A stretch of 64,000 nucleotides of DNA from contig CM027377.1 of NCBI GenBank assembly GCA_015680905.1, positions 16,516,501-16,580,500 on the forward strand. The letters run 5' to 3'. The position numbers were made by a program, and so were the translations under genes. Below are positions 43,924 through 55,966 of this stretch, in pieces. Each line of letters starts with the position of its first letter. The stretch's first letter is position 1. The DNA comes from Coptis chinensis (lineage: Eukaryota; Streptophyta; Magnoliopsida; Ranunculales; Ranunculaceae). A model generated the notes under the pieces. It searched no databases and had not been told where the DNA came from. It was given only the letters and a program-made list of their open reading frames with translations.

Positions 43924-44670
43924 GAGGTCGGATCGTCTCCACCCGGGTGGAAAATTTTAGATTTTACACCTTACAAAATATTTTTGACATGTGTCCCTTA
44001 TTTAACACCTAAAGTAACGGTGTTACTTAAAACCAAAAAACAAAATCAATAAAAAATCACTATAAAAAGGACAGATTTGATGGAAAAAAAAAAAAAAAAA
44101 AAAAAAATCTCCACCATTTTGTTTTAAAAAATGTTCTCTCTTCTTCAACAATATTTTTATTATTACTTCAATGAAATTGTCAAATTTTCCATTGAAATAG
44201 AAAACCACATTTGGATTTGAATGAAAGTCGAAAATACAATCATAAATTATCACATAACTTCACAACATTTGATTAATACTCAAGAAATAATCCAAAAAAT
44301 TAATTAAAACTCAACTTGAAGTAAAAAAGATGAAATTATGATTAAAGCTCAAAACCAAATCATCAAATTACTAATTTGTAAAAATCGAATTGATCCCGTA
44401 GAAAGGAATTTAATTAATTTTCAACCTAATATTGAAAATCAATATCAATCAAAAGTTATTGATGTTTATTACAATTAGTGTTTTGATGACTTGATTATAA
44501 TTAAGTTATATTTTGATGTTTATTACAATTAATTTTTGTAATAATTTTTTTTTTTTTTGGTTTTGAAGTAACACCGTTACTTTAGGTGTTAAATAAATGA
44601 CACGTGTCAATAATATTTTGTAAGGTGTAATGGCTAATGTTTTCCACCCGGGTGGAGAAGATCCGGCCTC
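43924..44670. mobile_element. Non-autonomous MULE-like TIR element, 747 bp
   Basis: Terminal inverted repeats of about 100 bp start GAGGTCGGATCGTCTCCACC and, reversed, GAGGCCGGATCTTCTCCACC. Both continue through CACCCGGGTGGA and TTTAACACCTAAAGTAACGG-type sequence. The flanking 9-mers TTTAATATT (43915-43923) and TTTATTATT (44671-44679) match at 8 of 9. The interior has poly-A and AT-rich sequence and no gene. Confidence 0.7.
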
Positions 44671-44704
44671 TTTATTATTAGCTTTAAGCACGTGCGTTCA
44701 CACC

Positions 44705-44920
44705 AGTGTTCGTGATTCCGAACGAAACCTCGGAATTCCGCCCAATATTTCAGTTTTTTAAAAAAATCAGAATTCCAAATATAGAGTCGAAATATTGATT
44801 ATTTTGAAATAAATTGAAATTCCGAATATGATAGGAGTCAAAATTTGATGAATTTCGATTTTTGAATTTATCAGAATTCTGAAATCCCGAACTATAGTTC
44901 ACACTAATTTGTTTGGTTTG
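44705..44920. mobile_element. Possible MITE with CGGAATTC-type repeats
   Basis: The block runs from AGTGTTCGTGATTCCGAA to CCCGAACTATAGTTCACACT with imperfect inverted ends, and contains AGAATTCCAAATAT, GAAATTCCGAATATG and CAGAATTCTGAAATCC. A related block occurs at about 47230-47460 (CGGGATTTCAGAATTATTGG). The ends are not sharply defined. Confidence 0.35.
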
Positions 44921-44939
44921 ATGATCTTCAAACAAAACC

Positions 44940-47229
44940 AATTTTAAGTGCATCCCTTAACAAAAATCGCACCATTCCCAAGTTTTTTCTTTGAGATTTT
45001 TCTTATATATCTCAAAAAAAAAAAAAAAAACTTATTAATGGTACCATTTTTTCGGTAAGGAGATAGAAAATAGGGAGAAGTAGTAAATGTTTACTTTTCA
45101 TTTCATTGGGGCCACATGAGAGAAAATTGCAAAAAAAAAAAAAAAGTGTGAACGTATTGGAGACAGCTAATCGCGTGGCTTTTCTACGCCACTTTATACA
45201 TAGAATAGATAATCATTTAAAAAAAAATTCAAAATAATTATCCGAGATGTAACAAAAAAATATCAAATTCTCGTAATCACATCCAACCAACTCAATTTTG
45301 GAGTACTACGGAGATGTCAAACACAACAACTATATTACATTTTCAAAGAATAAAAGGAAAAAAGACCATAGAATATATATTAGAGAGATAATATAAGAAT
45401 TTATACAACTAACTTTTTTTAAAATATAAGAAAATAAGTATGTTTTAAGTTTTGTGTGTTGATTACGTTATTTTATTATTAATATAGTTTAAGAGTCTAA
45501 TTTTACATATTTTTTTGAATGGAAAACCAATAATTTAAGTAATTTTTTTTATCTTAGTTTGGTGAGAAATCGATTGTCTCTCGAGTGATTAATCGGTCTA
45601 TTAAGTGATTAAATCGGTAAAAAAATTAGTCGCTTCACAATCAATCATCTCGTCCCATATTGATAACATCGCTATTAACAATAAAACAGATTGATCTTTT
45701 ATTATGATTTTGCTTTGTGTTTTTGAGAAGTCAGCGACCAATAATTTTCCCGATACATCAATTCCATGTTTTATGTTGAAGAAAGGTTTTCAATTCATTG
45801 GCAACTAAAGAATAGATATGTCTATTCAGTAGGGTCTTCAAATGGGCAAGATTTGTTTATCCCATAATAAGAGTGTGATCAAAATTAAAGTACACTAAAC
45901 GTATTTGTGACTGCTCGGAAACAGTGTTTTTCTTTTCAACTAATATAATTATGCTAACAAATGGTAAAATTGTCGACTGTCTAATGGAAAACTATATGAC
46001 ATTCAAATGAGTTATCTTATGAGATAATTGTCATATATCTAGTGAACTTTAGATGTATCAAATGAGTTATCTTATGACAATCCATATAGAAACATAAAAT
46101 CTCTAAAGGACTTATCTTATGAGTTAAATAACATAAATTACATTTGAAGGGTGGATTAGAAATCTAACTGGAAATTGTGTTTTTTTACTAAACAAGATAT
46201 TATGTAATTAGTAAAGTTTTTTTTTTTTTTTTTTTTTAGGAAGGAATAATGGTTTTATGAACTCTATTTTATAATGACTCTAAAGTTATTCCATTCTTAA
46301 AAATGGGCTTACGAGATGAATTGATGGCTAATTTTTTGTAGAGAAATATATTATATGATGAAGAACACTCCTATAAAAAATCAGTTTAATTGAATATATT
46401 TAATTTTATTAAAATTATTATGAATTTAAAAGAATCTAAACCATTAGATAATTTAATAACATTCTAAACTATTTTTAATTAAATTGTACATTTTCAAATG
46501 AGTGAAGATGATCTCTATTGCGTTGAGAGCATTTCCACAAAAGATTAGTTTCTATTCTTTCTAACAAGTATGTAGTAGTGGAGTAATTTTAGAGTAACTT
46601 AAGTCGAGTTCATATAAAGTATATATAAACCATCCCCCTTTTTTTTAGGTTCATATTTACTTCAAATATGAGATCAGTGCTCACTACATCCTGATATTAG
46701 TATTTGCATTGCGAGTTCCAACACTCCATAATAATGGCTGTTACACACCCAACAATGTTTGAACCAGAAGAATGATTGGTTTCTTGACAGCATCACTGCC
46801 TCGTGTTTTACTCCTATTGGATGTTTCATTTAGAATCTCCTCATTCATTACCATTGTTGTCTGTGCAGTTTCTGAACCCAGAAAAGTAAGTGAACCACCA
46901 TATCATATCTCATTTTTAAATGAAAACCTATTTTAGACATACACGTGTTTGCTTGATTCGGAGAAAGATGTGCCACGTGTCAGACCCTGGGAAGACACAT
47001 GGTCTTTAATCAGCGGATTGCCCATTTAGATTTTTATTAATAATAAGTTTGTATAATTCAAGGCAACATGTCTGTCATGTCATGTTACAAAAAGCAAATA
47101 TTGCAGACTCTTTTGTCAGAATACCTGTGTATTAGTCTTAAGCCTTGACAAAATTAATTTACCATAAAGTCAATGAAATTAAGCAATCTTGTAACCCAAA
47201 TGATTATTTTGACAATGTACATTTGCCCT
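44940..47229. other. AT-rich intergenic, no recognised gene
   Basis: Contains A/T homopolymer runs (about 45017, 45133, 46216) and short dispersed repeats such as AATGAGTTATCTTATGA (three times at 46005-46125). I see no gene, RNA or clear element ends. Confidence 0.4.
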
Positions 47230-47476
47230 GGCCATACTTCGGGATTTCAGAATTATTGGAATTCTAACAAATCTAAAAATCGAAATTTATAATATTTCAA
47301 TTTATGTTATATTTGAAATTTCAATTAATTTTAAAATTATTAATATTTCAATTTTATATTGTTTTTTTTAATTTTTTGAAAAATTTAAATATTGAATAAA
47401 ATTCTGATATTTTGTTCGGAATAATGAACACTAGCTCCGACTCAAAATTTTGATTTTTTGGACTGATACTTGGTAA

Positions 47477-47752
47477 TAGGGCTAGAATCCTGAGAATGGT
47501 ACTGGTTTCAACCCGAATCAATTTTATCGGATATAGTTTATATGTTTGTGATTAGAATTCCACCTAAATATTTGAAAATCTAAACCATTTACAGATTTAT
47601 AATTTGAAATTTAAAAATTGATTTATATATTATATTTATATAAACAATATTAAAATAATATATTTTTTGGTAGATATAAATCGACCAAATCTAAATATAG
47701 TCAAGAGTTTTGAGTGAAAATCCAGCCTAAACCCATACCATTTCCAGCTCTA
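47477..47752. mobile_element. hAT-like MITE, 276 bp
   Basis: The ends TAGGGCTAGAA and, reversed, TAGAGCTGGAAATGG are imperfect inverted repeats typical of small plant hAT MITEs. The flanking 8-mers CTTGGTAA (47469-47476) and CCGGGTAA (47753-47760) match at 6 of 8, consistent with an old target duplication. Confidence 0.5.
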
Positions 47753-47760
47753 CCGGGTAA

Positions 47761-48992
47761 GGTAGCCTCACAGAGACACGCAGTAGTTCGTATCAAGTTT
47801 GGGTCGTTTTTCTAGATCAACTCTCTATTACATTACTTGGAAAGAATGGTCATCAAGCTGACTAATGAGTACTGACTGCTGAGTATGCTCTGGCAGTCAT
47901 TTGAACGAGCCCTAAAATTTCTTCAGCTCAACTAAATTAATATATTTACGAGTGAGCTTTGAACGACAAAATTATATACCCAACCCAAGTTGAGCTGAAG
48001 GCAATCCCAGGCAGCTAGCTAGACTAATCCAAATTCAAACAGTTTAGAACTGTAGATCACCCGATCGTATCTTAATAATCATTAATGTAGATCCATCGGC
48101 CTGCTTACTAGATCTGGTGTATCATTTAAGCTTCATTTGACTGAAATATGAACCCTTCTTTTGTACACTATCCAAAAACAAAAAATCAATTCATATCTAT
48201 TCGGCTATTCCATAAACAGAATAATTCAATGTTTCAGACCACACTTACAACGCAATCAATCAAACGATTCAAATCCAAAGCTCCATTTTCCACAAACGAC
48301 AATAATATCTCTATTTTTAGAGCCCAGTTGCCCAGCCCCACTTGACAATCAAGATCAGTCAACATTTTCAAAGCCTCAATTCCCTCAAACATCCGTTTTG
48401 GACTCTAATTTGGTCTTCCACCAAAACACCATTATTTCACACAAGTCTGTTTACCAAACCTATTAAACTCACTCATCAACAGTAAAGAACAGGTCAAAAA
48501 ACACAATGTAAAAACGAGTTAGCAAGATAAAATGAGTCAGATGATCAGAGGTGATAGATGAGGAGAATTTAATTTACTTATTCAGATACTATTTATTACA
48601 CCAACTGCAACAACTTAACCCAAGTGGATAGTTAAATAAACTTAACCATAGATTAGACCCAGAGTTGAAAAATGAGTGGTTAAAAAGGATACTTGTTTTG
48701 GTTCTATTCTCTACACTCCTCATCCATTTAACTCAGATTTTTAATCCTTCTTTCCTTCTTATTTTAATTATCAGATCAATCTTTTCTTCTTTTAATCATC
48801 ACACCCTTCTCTTCTTCTAGCTTTGTTTGCTGTTCAACCTTCCAACCACTTTACATGAAACAAAACTACTCATCAAAATCCATTACCACCAAACATACCA
48901 TACCTTGTGTTTTGGCTTATTAAACCTCATATAACACCTTTACATAGTAGCTTATTAAACCATCTTTTACATGCCCCACAAATGTTTCTAAC
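47761..48992 (+). promoter_or_regulatory. Upstream region of the ZHD gene
   Basis: No other gene is supported; short frames at 48148-48466 have no domain. A CT-rich stretch (about 48745-48840) is likely 5' leader or core promoter sequence. No clear TATA box was picked. The insertion-free length is about 1.2 kb to the nearest MITE. Confidence 0.35.
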
Positions 48993-49913
48993 ATGGACCT
49001 AAAAACATCCAACAACACAACCACCACCACCACCACAACCACCACTCCAGAAACAGAAACAGAAACACCACCTGCAACTAAACATCTTTCAAAAATTTTG
49101 TCTTTCACAAATGGTGCTTTTAAACCACACCAACCTCATTTTCCACCACCACCTATAGTGGTGCTTTACAAAGAATGTTTAAAGAATCATGCAGCTACTC
49201 TAGGTGGGCATGCATTAGATGGATGTGGTGAGTTTATGCCATCACCAACTTCAATACCAACTGACCCAACTTCACTAAAATGTGCCGCGTGTGGATGTCA
49301 CCGAAATTTTCATCGTCGAGATCCAGAAGAACAAGCTGGTACTACCCATATGATTGAATATCACCCTATACAACAACAGCAACAACCAACTCAAATTCCA
49401 ACTCATCGGGCCCGAAGCCCAACTTCATCAGTTTCTCCACCTCCCATTTCATCATCTTATTACCCATCATCTGCTCCGCATATGTTACTAGCTTTAAGTA
49501 CTGCTGGGCTTTCGGCCAAGCCCGAGAACACTGTGATTAGCCCAATTGGAGGTGGTGGTAGTAATGGTACTGGTAGTGGGAGAAAAAGATTTAGAACAAA
49601 GTTTTCTACTGAACAGAAGGAGAAAATGCATTCGTTTTCTGAGAAATTGGGTTGGAAAATGCAGAAAAGAGATGAAGGAATTGTTGAAGAATTTTGTAAT
49701 GAGATTGGTGTTGGTAAAGGTGTGTTGAAAGTATGGATGCACAACAACAAGCACACTGTTGGGAAAAGAGATGGTAATAATGGTATTAGTGCTAGTGATG
49801 CTAATCTGCTTCTTCATAATAACAACACTATTAGTAGCAACAACAGCATGATTAACAATCATAATGGTAATAGTGTTCATGTTGTTGGTACTAATTGTTC
49901 ATCTTCTTCTTAA
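48993..49913 (+). CDS. ZHD: Zinc-finger homeodomain (ZF-HD/ZHD) transcription factor
   Basis: An intact single-exon frame of 306 codons, as usual for this plant family. An N-terminal poly-Thr run (residues 9-18) is encoded by ACC/ACA repeats. The ZF-HD dimerisation zinc finger spans about 59-110: YKECLKNHAATLGGHALDGC, GEFMPS, then KCAACGCHRNFHRRD with the conserved Cys and His residues. A Gln/Pro/Ser-rich linker follows (about 120-190). The homeodomain spans about 196-258 (GRKRFRTKFSTEQKEKM...LGWKMQKRDE...VLKVWMHNNKHTVGK), with the characteristic ZHD helix 3 VWMHNNKH. The C-terminus is Asn/Ser-rich. It would bind DNA in the nucleus as a homo- or heterodimer. The start is the first ATG before the conserved region. 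I cannot tell which ZHD subgroup it belongs to. It is the only intact host-type gene seen here. Confidence 0.95.
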   Translation: MDLKTSNNTTTTTTTTTTPETETETPPATKHLSKILSFTNGAFKPHQPHFPPPPIVVLYKECLKNHAATLGGHALDGCGEFMPSPTSIPTDPTSLKCAACGCHRNFHRRDPEEQAGTTHMIEYHPIQQQQQPTQIPTHRARSPTSSVSPPPISSSYYPSSAPHMLLALSTAGLSAKPENTVISPIGGGGSNGTGSGRKRFRTKFSTEQKEKMHSFSEKLGWKMQKRDEGIVEEFCNEIGVGKGVLKVWMHNNKHTVGKRDGNNGISASDANLLLHNNNTISSNNSMINNHNGNSVHVVGTNCSSSS

Positions 49914-51760
49914 TTAACGTAGAGGGTGATCTAGCTTCAGCTGGTTGTTGATGTAGGCTTATTGTAGTAGTATTAATTAGTTGTTTCTTATCTTCTGATC
50001 TTACTTATGTTTGATTAACTTTTATTTTAGAAGATGAGAAGTGGAGAAAAGAAAAGGAAGGGAATTCATTTTGTTGGCATTGTTTGAGTATTTTGATTTT
50101 TTTTGTGTTTTTATAAGTTTTAATCTTTTTAGCTCAACTATTGCTGTCTGGCATGTGGGTATCATGAATTCATGATACTGCTTTGTGAGTTTGTTCACAT
50201 TTTCCATTTTTTCCCCTTTGGACTCTTGAAGTAGCATATCTCCTTTCGCCTTTTTCAGCATAAGAAAGAGAGACAGATTCCAAAGGAATAGTTTTGAACC
50301 TGTAAGTTGTATCTTGTGATGCATGCTGAATGCTTGTGTTATCATTTTGATTATTTAGCAAGCTGTAAAAGTAGGAAGAACTTGTTCTAATATGCGATAA
50401 TTAGAGTACATACATTGTCATGTCTTTTTCTTCATTTGGGATTCTATTTCTTTTTGAAAGTTTTAAAGCATTGTTTGTTGAATGTTATTAACTTTGTTAC
50501 ACGCTAATAGTTGATTATTTTGAAATCTAATTAATCCATATCCTAGCTATTTACTGCATATTTACTCTTTTTCTACATTTGGAGAATCCTGCCGTATCTG
50601 TTCTGTGTAGATCATGATAGAATGTAAATTTATACCTAATTAATCATGTAAGAGCTAGAGTTTAGTTTCAGATAAACCTTCTTATTTTGTTTTGCTTTGC
50701 CTTTCTCTCACATTATCAGACATTGAGCTGAAGGAATATTGGTGCTATATAGCTTTAAAAATATTGTGGATAATTTGTTCTTGAATGCATTTGGTGAGGT
50801 ATATTGTTAGAGATAATGTTGTTTTGTTAGAATTGGATTAGAAGCCCAATGATAGTTATACTAATAAAAAAAGTACAACCAGAATCCTGATAAGTGGTAC
50901 TTAAATATTACCAAAACTGTATTGACTGAGATAATAATATTTTTTGTTTACCTTCTGATCACTCTTTCCTTTTAAGGGAAGTAAACAGATAACCCTGTGT
51001 GACGAAAGCACATTGTCTACGTTACCAGTTTGGTTGGTTGGTGAAAGTCATCTTTGTTTAATATTTAGGTGATTGCATTAAGTAAGATTTAAGAACCGTA
51101 CTGCCTAAATTCAGTCTTTTAGCTTAACTTAGCAATGTTTACCTTAACTTATACGTTCAATGTTTTACCTAAACCGTTTTTTTACATGATGGGTACACGT
51201 GGATACGTTCTTATGCATTGTTTTGTCTTTGCTGCGCATTGGTTTTTTTTTTTAAAGTCTTAAAATCTAAACCGTTTTTTTACGAAGTATAGATGGGTAC
51301 ACGTGGCAGTTAACGGTGTAATTTATCCAATTAGCGGTGGGCGGTGGCCCATTATTTTGTACCATATGGTCCTGACAATTTAGTTGTAGACTTGTAGTGC
51401 ATGAACTGGCCCACTTATAAGTACATCTATTTTGGGCTATAGTCCACTAAAAAAAAGGCGTTTGTATGGGCTTGTTGTGGTTTTTGATGAAACGAGAGAG
51501 ATAGGGCATGTGTAATTGCACATGAGTTTGTTTCATTTGTTCGTATAGTTGGTGCCTTGGTGGGTTGGAGAGGTTTGTAATGGTTATGGCTGATTAAACT
51601 TGAGTTTAGTCCAAGCTTGATGAAGTTGTTCCGAGTTTGAATTTGAGTTCGAGTTTGGATTGATTAAGTGGAAGTTGATTTTTAAAATGAACATTGTGAC
51701 AAACAAATTGAATTTTTTAAGTCTAAACGACCTCGCTATGTTGTTTTAGAGACTGTCTAA
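49914..51760. other. 3' flank of ZHD gene and intergenic
   Basis: The first few hundred bases are presumably 3' UTR. Near 51165-51205 and 51262-51308 a ~45-bp block is duplicated (TAAACCGTTTTTTTAC ... GATGGGTACACGTGG). No other gene is recognised. Confidence 0.4.
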
Positions 51761-51789
51761 ACGATCCTGCCATATCGTCTAGCGAAAAA

Positions 51790-52040
51790 CTGCTTGAGTT
51801 TCAGTGTATACTGAAACAACATGACAAGACCGTTTGAGTGTACATTCAAATGACATGAAGAGACCGTTTGAAATGACATGAAGAAGTGTACATTCAAATG
51901 ACATGAAGAGACCGTTTGAGTGTACATTCAAATGACATGAAGAGACCGTTTGAGTGTACACTCAAACGATATGGATAAACTGTTTGAATATATATTCAAA
52001 CAACATGATGAGACCGTTTGAGTGTATACTCAAACGACCC
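51790..52040. repeat. ~34-bp minisatellite with internal palindromes
   Basis: About six units of GAGACCGTTTGAGTGTACAT followed by TCAAATGACATGAA occur in tandem with deletions. Within units, CGTTTGAGTGTACACTCAAACG (51945-51970 region) and TTTGAATATATATTCAAA (about 51984) are palindromes. GTTTGAGTGTATACTCAAAC closes the array. The minus-strand frame through it is a repeat artefact. Confidence 0.75.
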
Positions 52041-52510
52041 GAGAGTTTCGTTATAGCGAGACCAGTTGAATTGATTGTTGGGCCTGGACTTTGATGGCAA
52101 ACTTGTAATATAATATATTTGTAATATATTTTTTTTTTATTTGGGGGTTGTCCAATCTAATTTGATGAGTGCCCCAATACAGGAAATCAGGAATACAGGA
52201 CCCGTTAATATTGAATGGTGCCAATTTTCTTCCATGACCAACGTGCTTAAGGTATTCCAGGAAAAAAAAACGTGCTTAAGGTACTTGACCAGTTGACCAC
52301 TGCATTTGATTTGCCTCCTGATGAGAGTAATAAATGTCTTAACGCGGTTTGATTTCATGCACACTAAATCTGGCGTACAATTGTTTGTCCTTAAATTCAT
52401 GAATCTTGACATTGATTCCTAATATTTATGATTTCATGTGATGGACGTGGCTGTGATTTAATTAGATTCATATACATAGATATCTTGTCTAATCAATTTT
52501 TTGCCCATAA

Positions 52511-53018
52511 TTGGAGTTCAGAAACCAAATCACGGGGTTTAGCACAATTTATAACCTCGTCGACATATTCATGGTTTTTTACATAAATGGTAAAATAGAT
52601 TATTTATACATCAAATTTGGTCCACCGTACAGGAGCTATGCTGTTAGAAAGGGAAAATTGCATAGAATTTCTATTGCAGAGTTGCGCGCATTCCTTATTT
52701 CCTTAACGACAATTTTTGGTGTCATCTGGAATCAAGTTGGTTGTCCCATACTCCCATATATATATTCTTTCTGGGCAAGTGGAAATGAAGGCTTAAAGGA
52801 TGACAGCGCCAGGCAGCGCTTTTGGAATATTATCTTTGCATTCAGTGGGTTATTTTCACGCCCTAATCTATGCACTCCGCACAATTAGACAAGGGTGCGA
52901 GACAGAAGAAAGAAAATCATATGTGGAGACTCTAGGAATTTCTTTTGTCAGCCTAGGCTACTTGATTGGACTGGTTCAGTATGGATTTTTTGGTCCCCAA
53001 TCCCCATTGACTGCCTAA
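52511..53018 (+). pseudogene. Unrecognised protein fragment, two overlapping frames
   Basis: A 125-codon frame (52511-52888) and a second frame open to 53018 look like one protein broken by an indel near 52845. FWNIIFAFSG in the first passes to YFHALIYALRTIRQGCETEE in the second, ending GLVQYGFFGPQSPLTA. It has hydrophobic, possibly membrane-spanning stretches (AFLISLTTIFGVIW, IYSFWAS). I do not recognise the family. It lies between a minisatellite and MULE-C and may be a relic host gene or a captured piece. Confidence 0.35.
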
Positions 53019-53699
53019 GCAAATCTCAGCTTGGTGATTCTGATCTATAAGCACGCTTACCCCTAATCATTCTTACCTCTACTATTTATTCGTCCTGATC
53101 TTTCCTCTCTTTTCTTTTGGCGCTTCACTTGAACCATGGTGAAACTGTGAAACCCATTGTCCTCTTTAGGCCACAGCCACAGCCACTAGCGTAGTCCACA
53201 ATTACTTCAGGGTAATTGCCTGATTCGGCCATGATAAATCAACATTGTTCTCCAACCGGCAATGCCTTTTAATTTTGACCAATTCAATTGGCTTTTGACT
53301 CTTTTGCCCTTCCGTACAATATTCTCTTTTCTCCTGCCACACTCTCTCTCCTCTGCAACACACTCTCTCTCCTCTTGTACTTCTGATGTTGACATACACA
53401 TTTATATCTATCCGTTAGATTCTCTTAGCGATACTTACCAGCAATTAATGACCGTTGGATTTCAACCGAGCAAAAATGAAAACGGACTTTAGCTATTGTG
53501 GGATCACGAACCAGCAATTTATGGATCTACTATCATCAATTTCTGGCTTGTTTTTGTTGTACGAACATGAGACAACATTCACTTCGATTTTTGTGCCAAA
53601 CTATAAAAGTGTTTTCAAACCTCTAAAGCTTCCAGCTTTTTTACTTCATCTTCTTGATTATCCTGTCCTTCGTGATTTTGGTAAGGTTTTTCATGGAGG

Positions 53700-54960
53700 A
53701 CAGGAACACAAATCTTGATAATGGATTTTTCTAAGGTTCATCTTCTTGATTATCCTCTCCCTTTACGGTTCTCATTGTTTATTGAAATATTTTGAGCTTT
53801 AGTTTGTTGTCTTCAGTGTTGGTTTCTTTCTAGGTCGTCTTGGGTTTGTCTTTACGTAGTAGTGTATAGAGTTTTTTAAGGTTTCCATAGTTGTGTTTAC
53901 TATTTTCATGTTGATTTTGTTCTACTCTTGTTCTTGTTGTATGGAGTGAAGAAGTATGTAACAGGTGAGGTGAAATTGAGAGTGTTTGATGTGTATATTT
54001 TCTTAGAAGGATTCATGTGTCTAGTGGAAAGTTTGTTGATGTACTTGATGAACAAGTCCCTTTCTAGATCGATGAAAAAATGGACTGAATACTTGAATAT
54101 GATTCAAGGCATGATTCAAAAGCAGAAGAAAACAACTGAGCAGTCATTGTGGTGAGCTTGGATTGCCTTTTCAGTCGGGGTTCCGCCAGGTTTTAGCAAT
54201 GAAGACTCTCTGGATGCCACCATAAGCGACACTTACATGTACCGTCAGCAACTTGGGTTTGTTTTTACATAGTTGTGTATAGAGTTTTTTTTAAGGTTTC
54301 CATAGTTGTGTTTACTATTTCCAAGTTGATTTTCTTTGTGCATGGAGCGAAGAAGTATGTAACAGGTGAGGTGAAATTGAGAGTGTTTGATGTGTATATT
54401 TTCTTAGAAGGATTCATGTGTCTTGTGAAAGGTTTGTTGATGTACTTGATGAACAAGTCCCTTTCTAAATCGATGAAAAAATAGATTGACTACTTGAATA
54501 TGATTCAAGGCATGATTCAAAAGCAGAAGAAAACAACTGAGCAGTCATTGTGGTGGACTTGGATTGCCTTTGCTGTTGCGGTTCCGCTAGGTTTTAGCAA
54601 TGAAGATTCTAAGGATGCCACCATAAGCGAAACTTACATGTACCGTCAGCAACTTGGATTTGTTTTTACGTAGTAGTGTATAGAGTTTGTTTAAGGTTTC
54701 TATAGTTGTGTTTACTATTTCCATGTTGATTTCGTTCTTTTTGCATGGAGTGAAAAAGTATGTAACAGGTGAGGTGAAATTGAGAGTGTTTGATGTGTAT
54801 ATTTTCTTAGAAGGTTTCATGTGTCTTGTGGAAGGTTTGTCCAAGCGCATGAAATTGAGTTTTTGCCTTATCAGTCGTGGTTCCGCCAGGTTTTAGCAAT
54901 AAAGACTTTGTGGATGTAACCATAAGCGACACTTACATATACCGCCAGGTTTCGGCAACT
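53700..54960 (+). repeat. Tandem array of collapsed transposase mini-genes, MULE-C
   Basis: Three ~400-bp units are anchored by GAAGTATGTAACAGGTGAGG-like sequence near 53951, 54351 and 54755. Each carries a PB1-like exon piece (VKLRVFDVYIFLEGFMCLVE). The first two continue into LSRSMKKW..YLNMIQGMIQKQKK and then into a piece of the transposase C-terminus (GATTGCCTTTTCAGTCGGGG, near 54160) and a CCGTCAGCAACTTGG tail. The third unit is shorter. The same array lies inverted at 13690-14760 in MULE-A. Confidence 0.75.
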
Positions 54961-55680
54961 TGGGATTCTTTCAAAATCCCACTTCCAGTTCCCTTCACAG
55001 ATCACCTTATGGAGTTTTGGAAATATTTCACTATATAGGTTTGGGCTTGAATCGATGTAATGGTATTTTGTGGTTTGTGAAACGGCCGATTCATTGTGTT
55101 TGAGTGTCAGCACAGTAATTGTTAATGTTCATATGTTTTGTTTGTGATTATATCAGGTGTACCCTTATATCACTGTTGTTGTTTATATGGAGATAATGAG
55201 ACCCTCATAGAAAGAAATCTGTATGGAAACTCAATAAGAAGAAAAAAAGAAAAAATGCATTTAGCATTCACAAAACTGGGCTGGACGTGTTATTCGAAAC
55301 GGAGGTAATTGGCATCGTTTTATGTATGATATATCAGCAACTGAAGTCATAAACAAAAACACAATTGAGACTATCAGGTTGACTTTAATATACACATATA
55401 TCTTACGTACAAAATATTATTATATAATAACAAGTTAAACAAAAGTTAACTTGGATAAGTTTATTCAACCCTTTATTCAATATCAAGTAAAGCAAGAGTG
55501 TAGCATTTAATAACACATACTGAAGTTGAGAAGTAGCATCTCAGTGCCATATTTCACCATTGTTCGCACCCAACTCAGTTACAAGCTTGTCTGTAGTTCA
55601 ATCTTTAAAAAAATTTCTTATACAAATAGTCAAAATGTTAGGAAGCTAGTCCCACCCTTTGTAAAATGACCAGACTCAAA

Positions 55681-55790
55681 AGTTGCTGATAGTTAGAACG
55701 TACGAATATGTCTAGATAAATTGGTGATATGAAGAATCTAGTTTGGGCGGAAAAAATCTTTGACACGTGTTAGGAACGATACAATATCAT
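55681..55790 (+). promoter_or_regulatory. Promoter module of MULE-C ULP gene
   Basis: AGTTGCTGATAGTTAG (55681) is followed by GTTTGGGCGGAAAAAATC (55741-55758, E2F-like) and TTGACACGTGTT (55760-55771, G-box core CACGTG). The order and spacing repeat those upstream of the MULE-B and MULE-A ULP genes. TTTGAGCTATAAAG (about 55862) is a possible TATA box 100 bp before the ATG. Confidence 0.5.
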
Positions 55791-55966
55791 TAATTATTCG
55801 CCGAACAGTTGCAGAAATGATGGTTTTTTAACCTTTAACTGGCACGTGTCGGTAGTAATATGTTTGAGCTATAAAGACTGTTTAGTGTTCATTTTCAGAC
55901 CAAAAAAACCACCCAAATTGAATACCTTGAATCCCTAATTTTTCGACCATTTCCAATCTTTCAAAA

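Noticed and set aside
48148-48466. Two overlapping short frames upstream of ZHD
   Set aside because: Low-complexity composition from AT-rich promoter DNA, no domain and mutually overlapping.
51779-51961. 60-codon frame with repeated NGLFMSFECT
   Set aside because: Produced by the 34-bp minisatellite.
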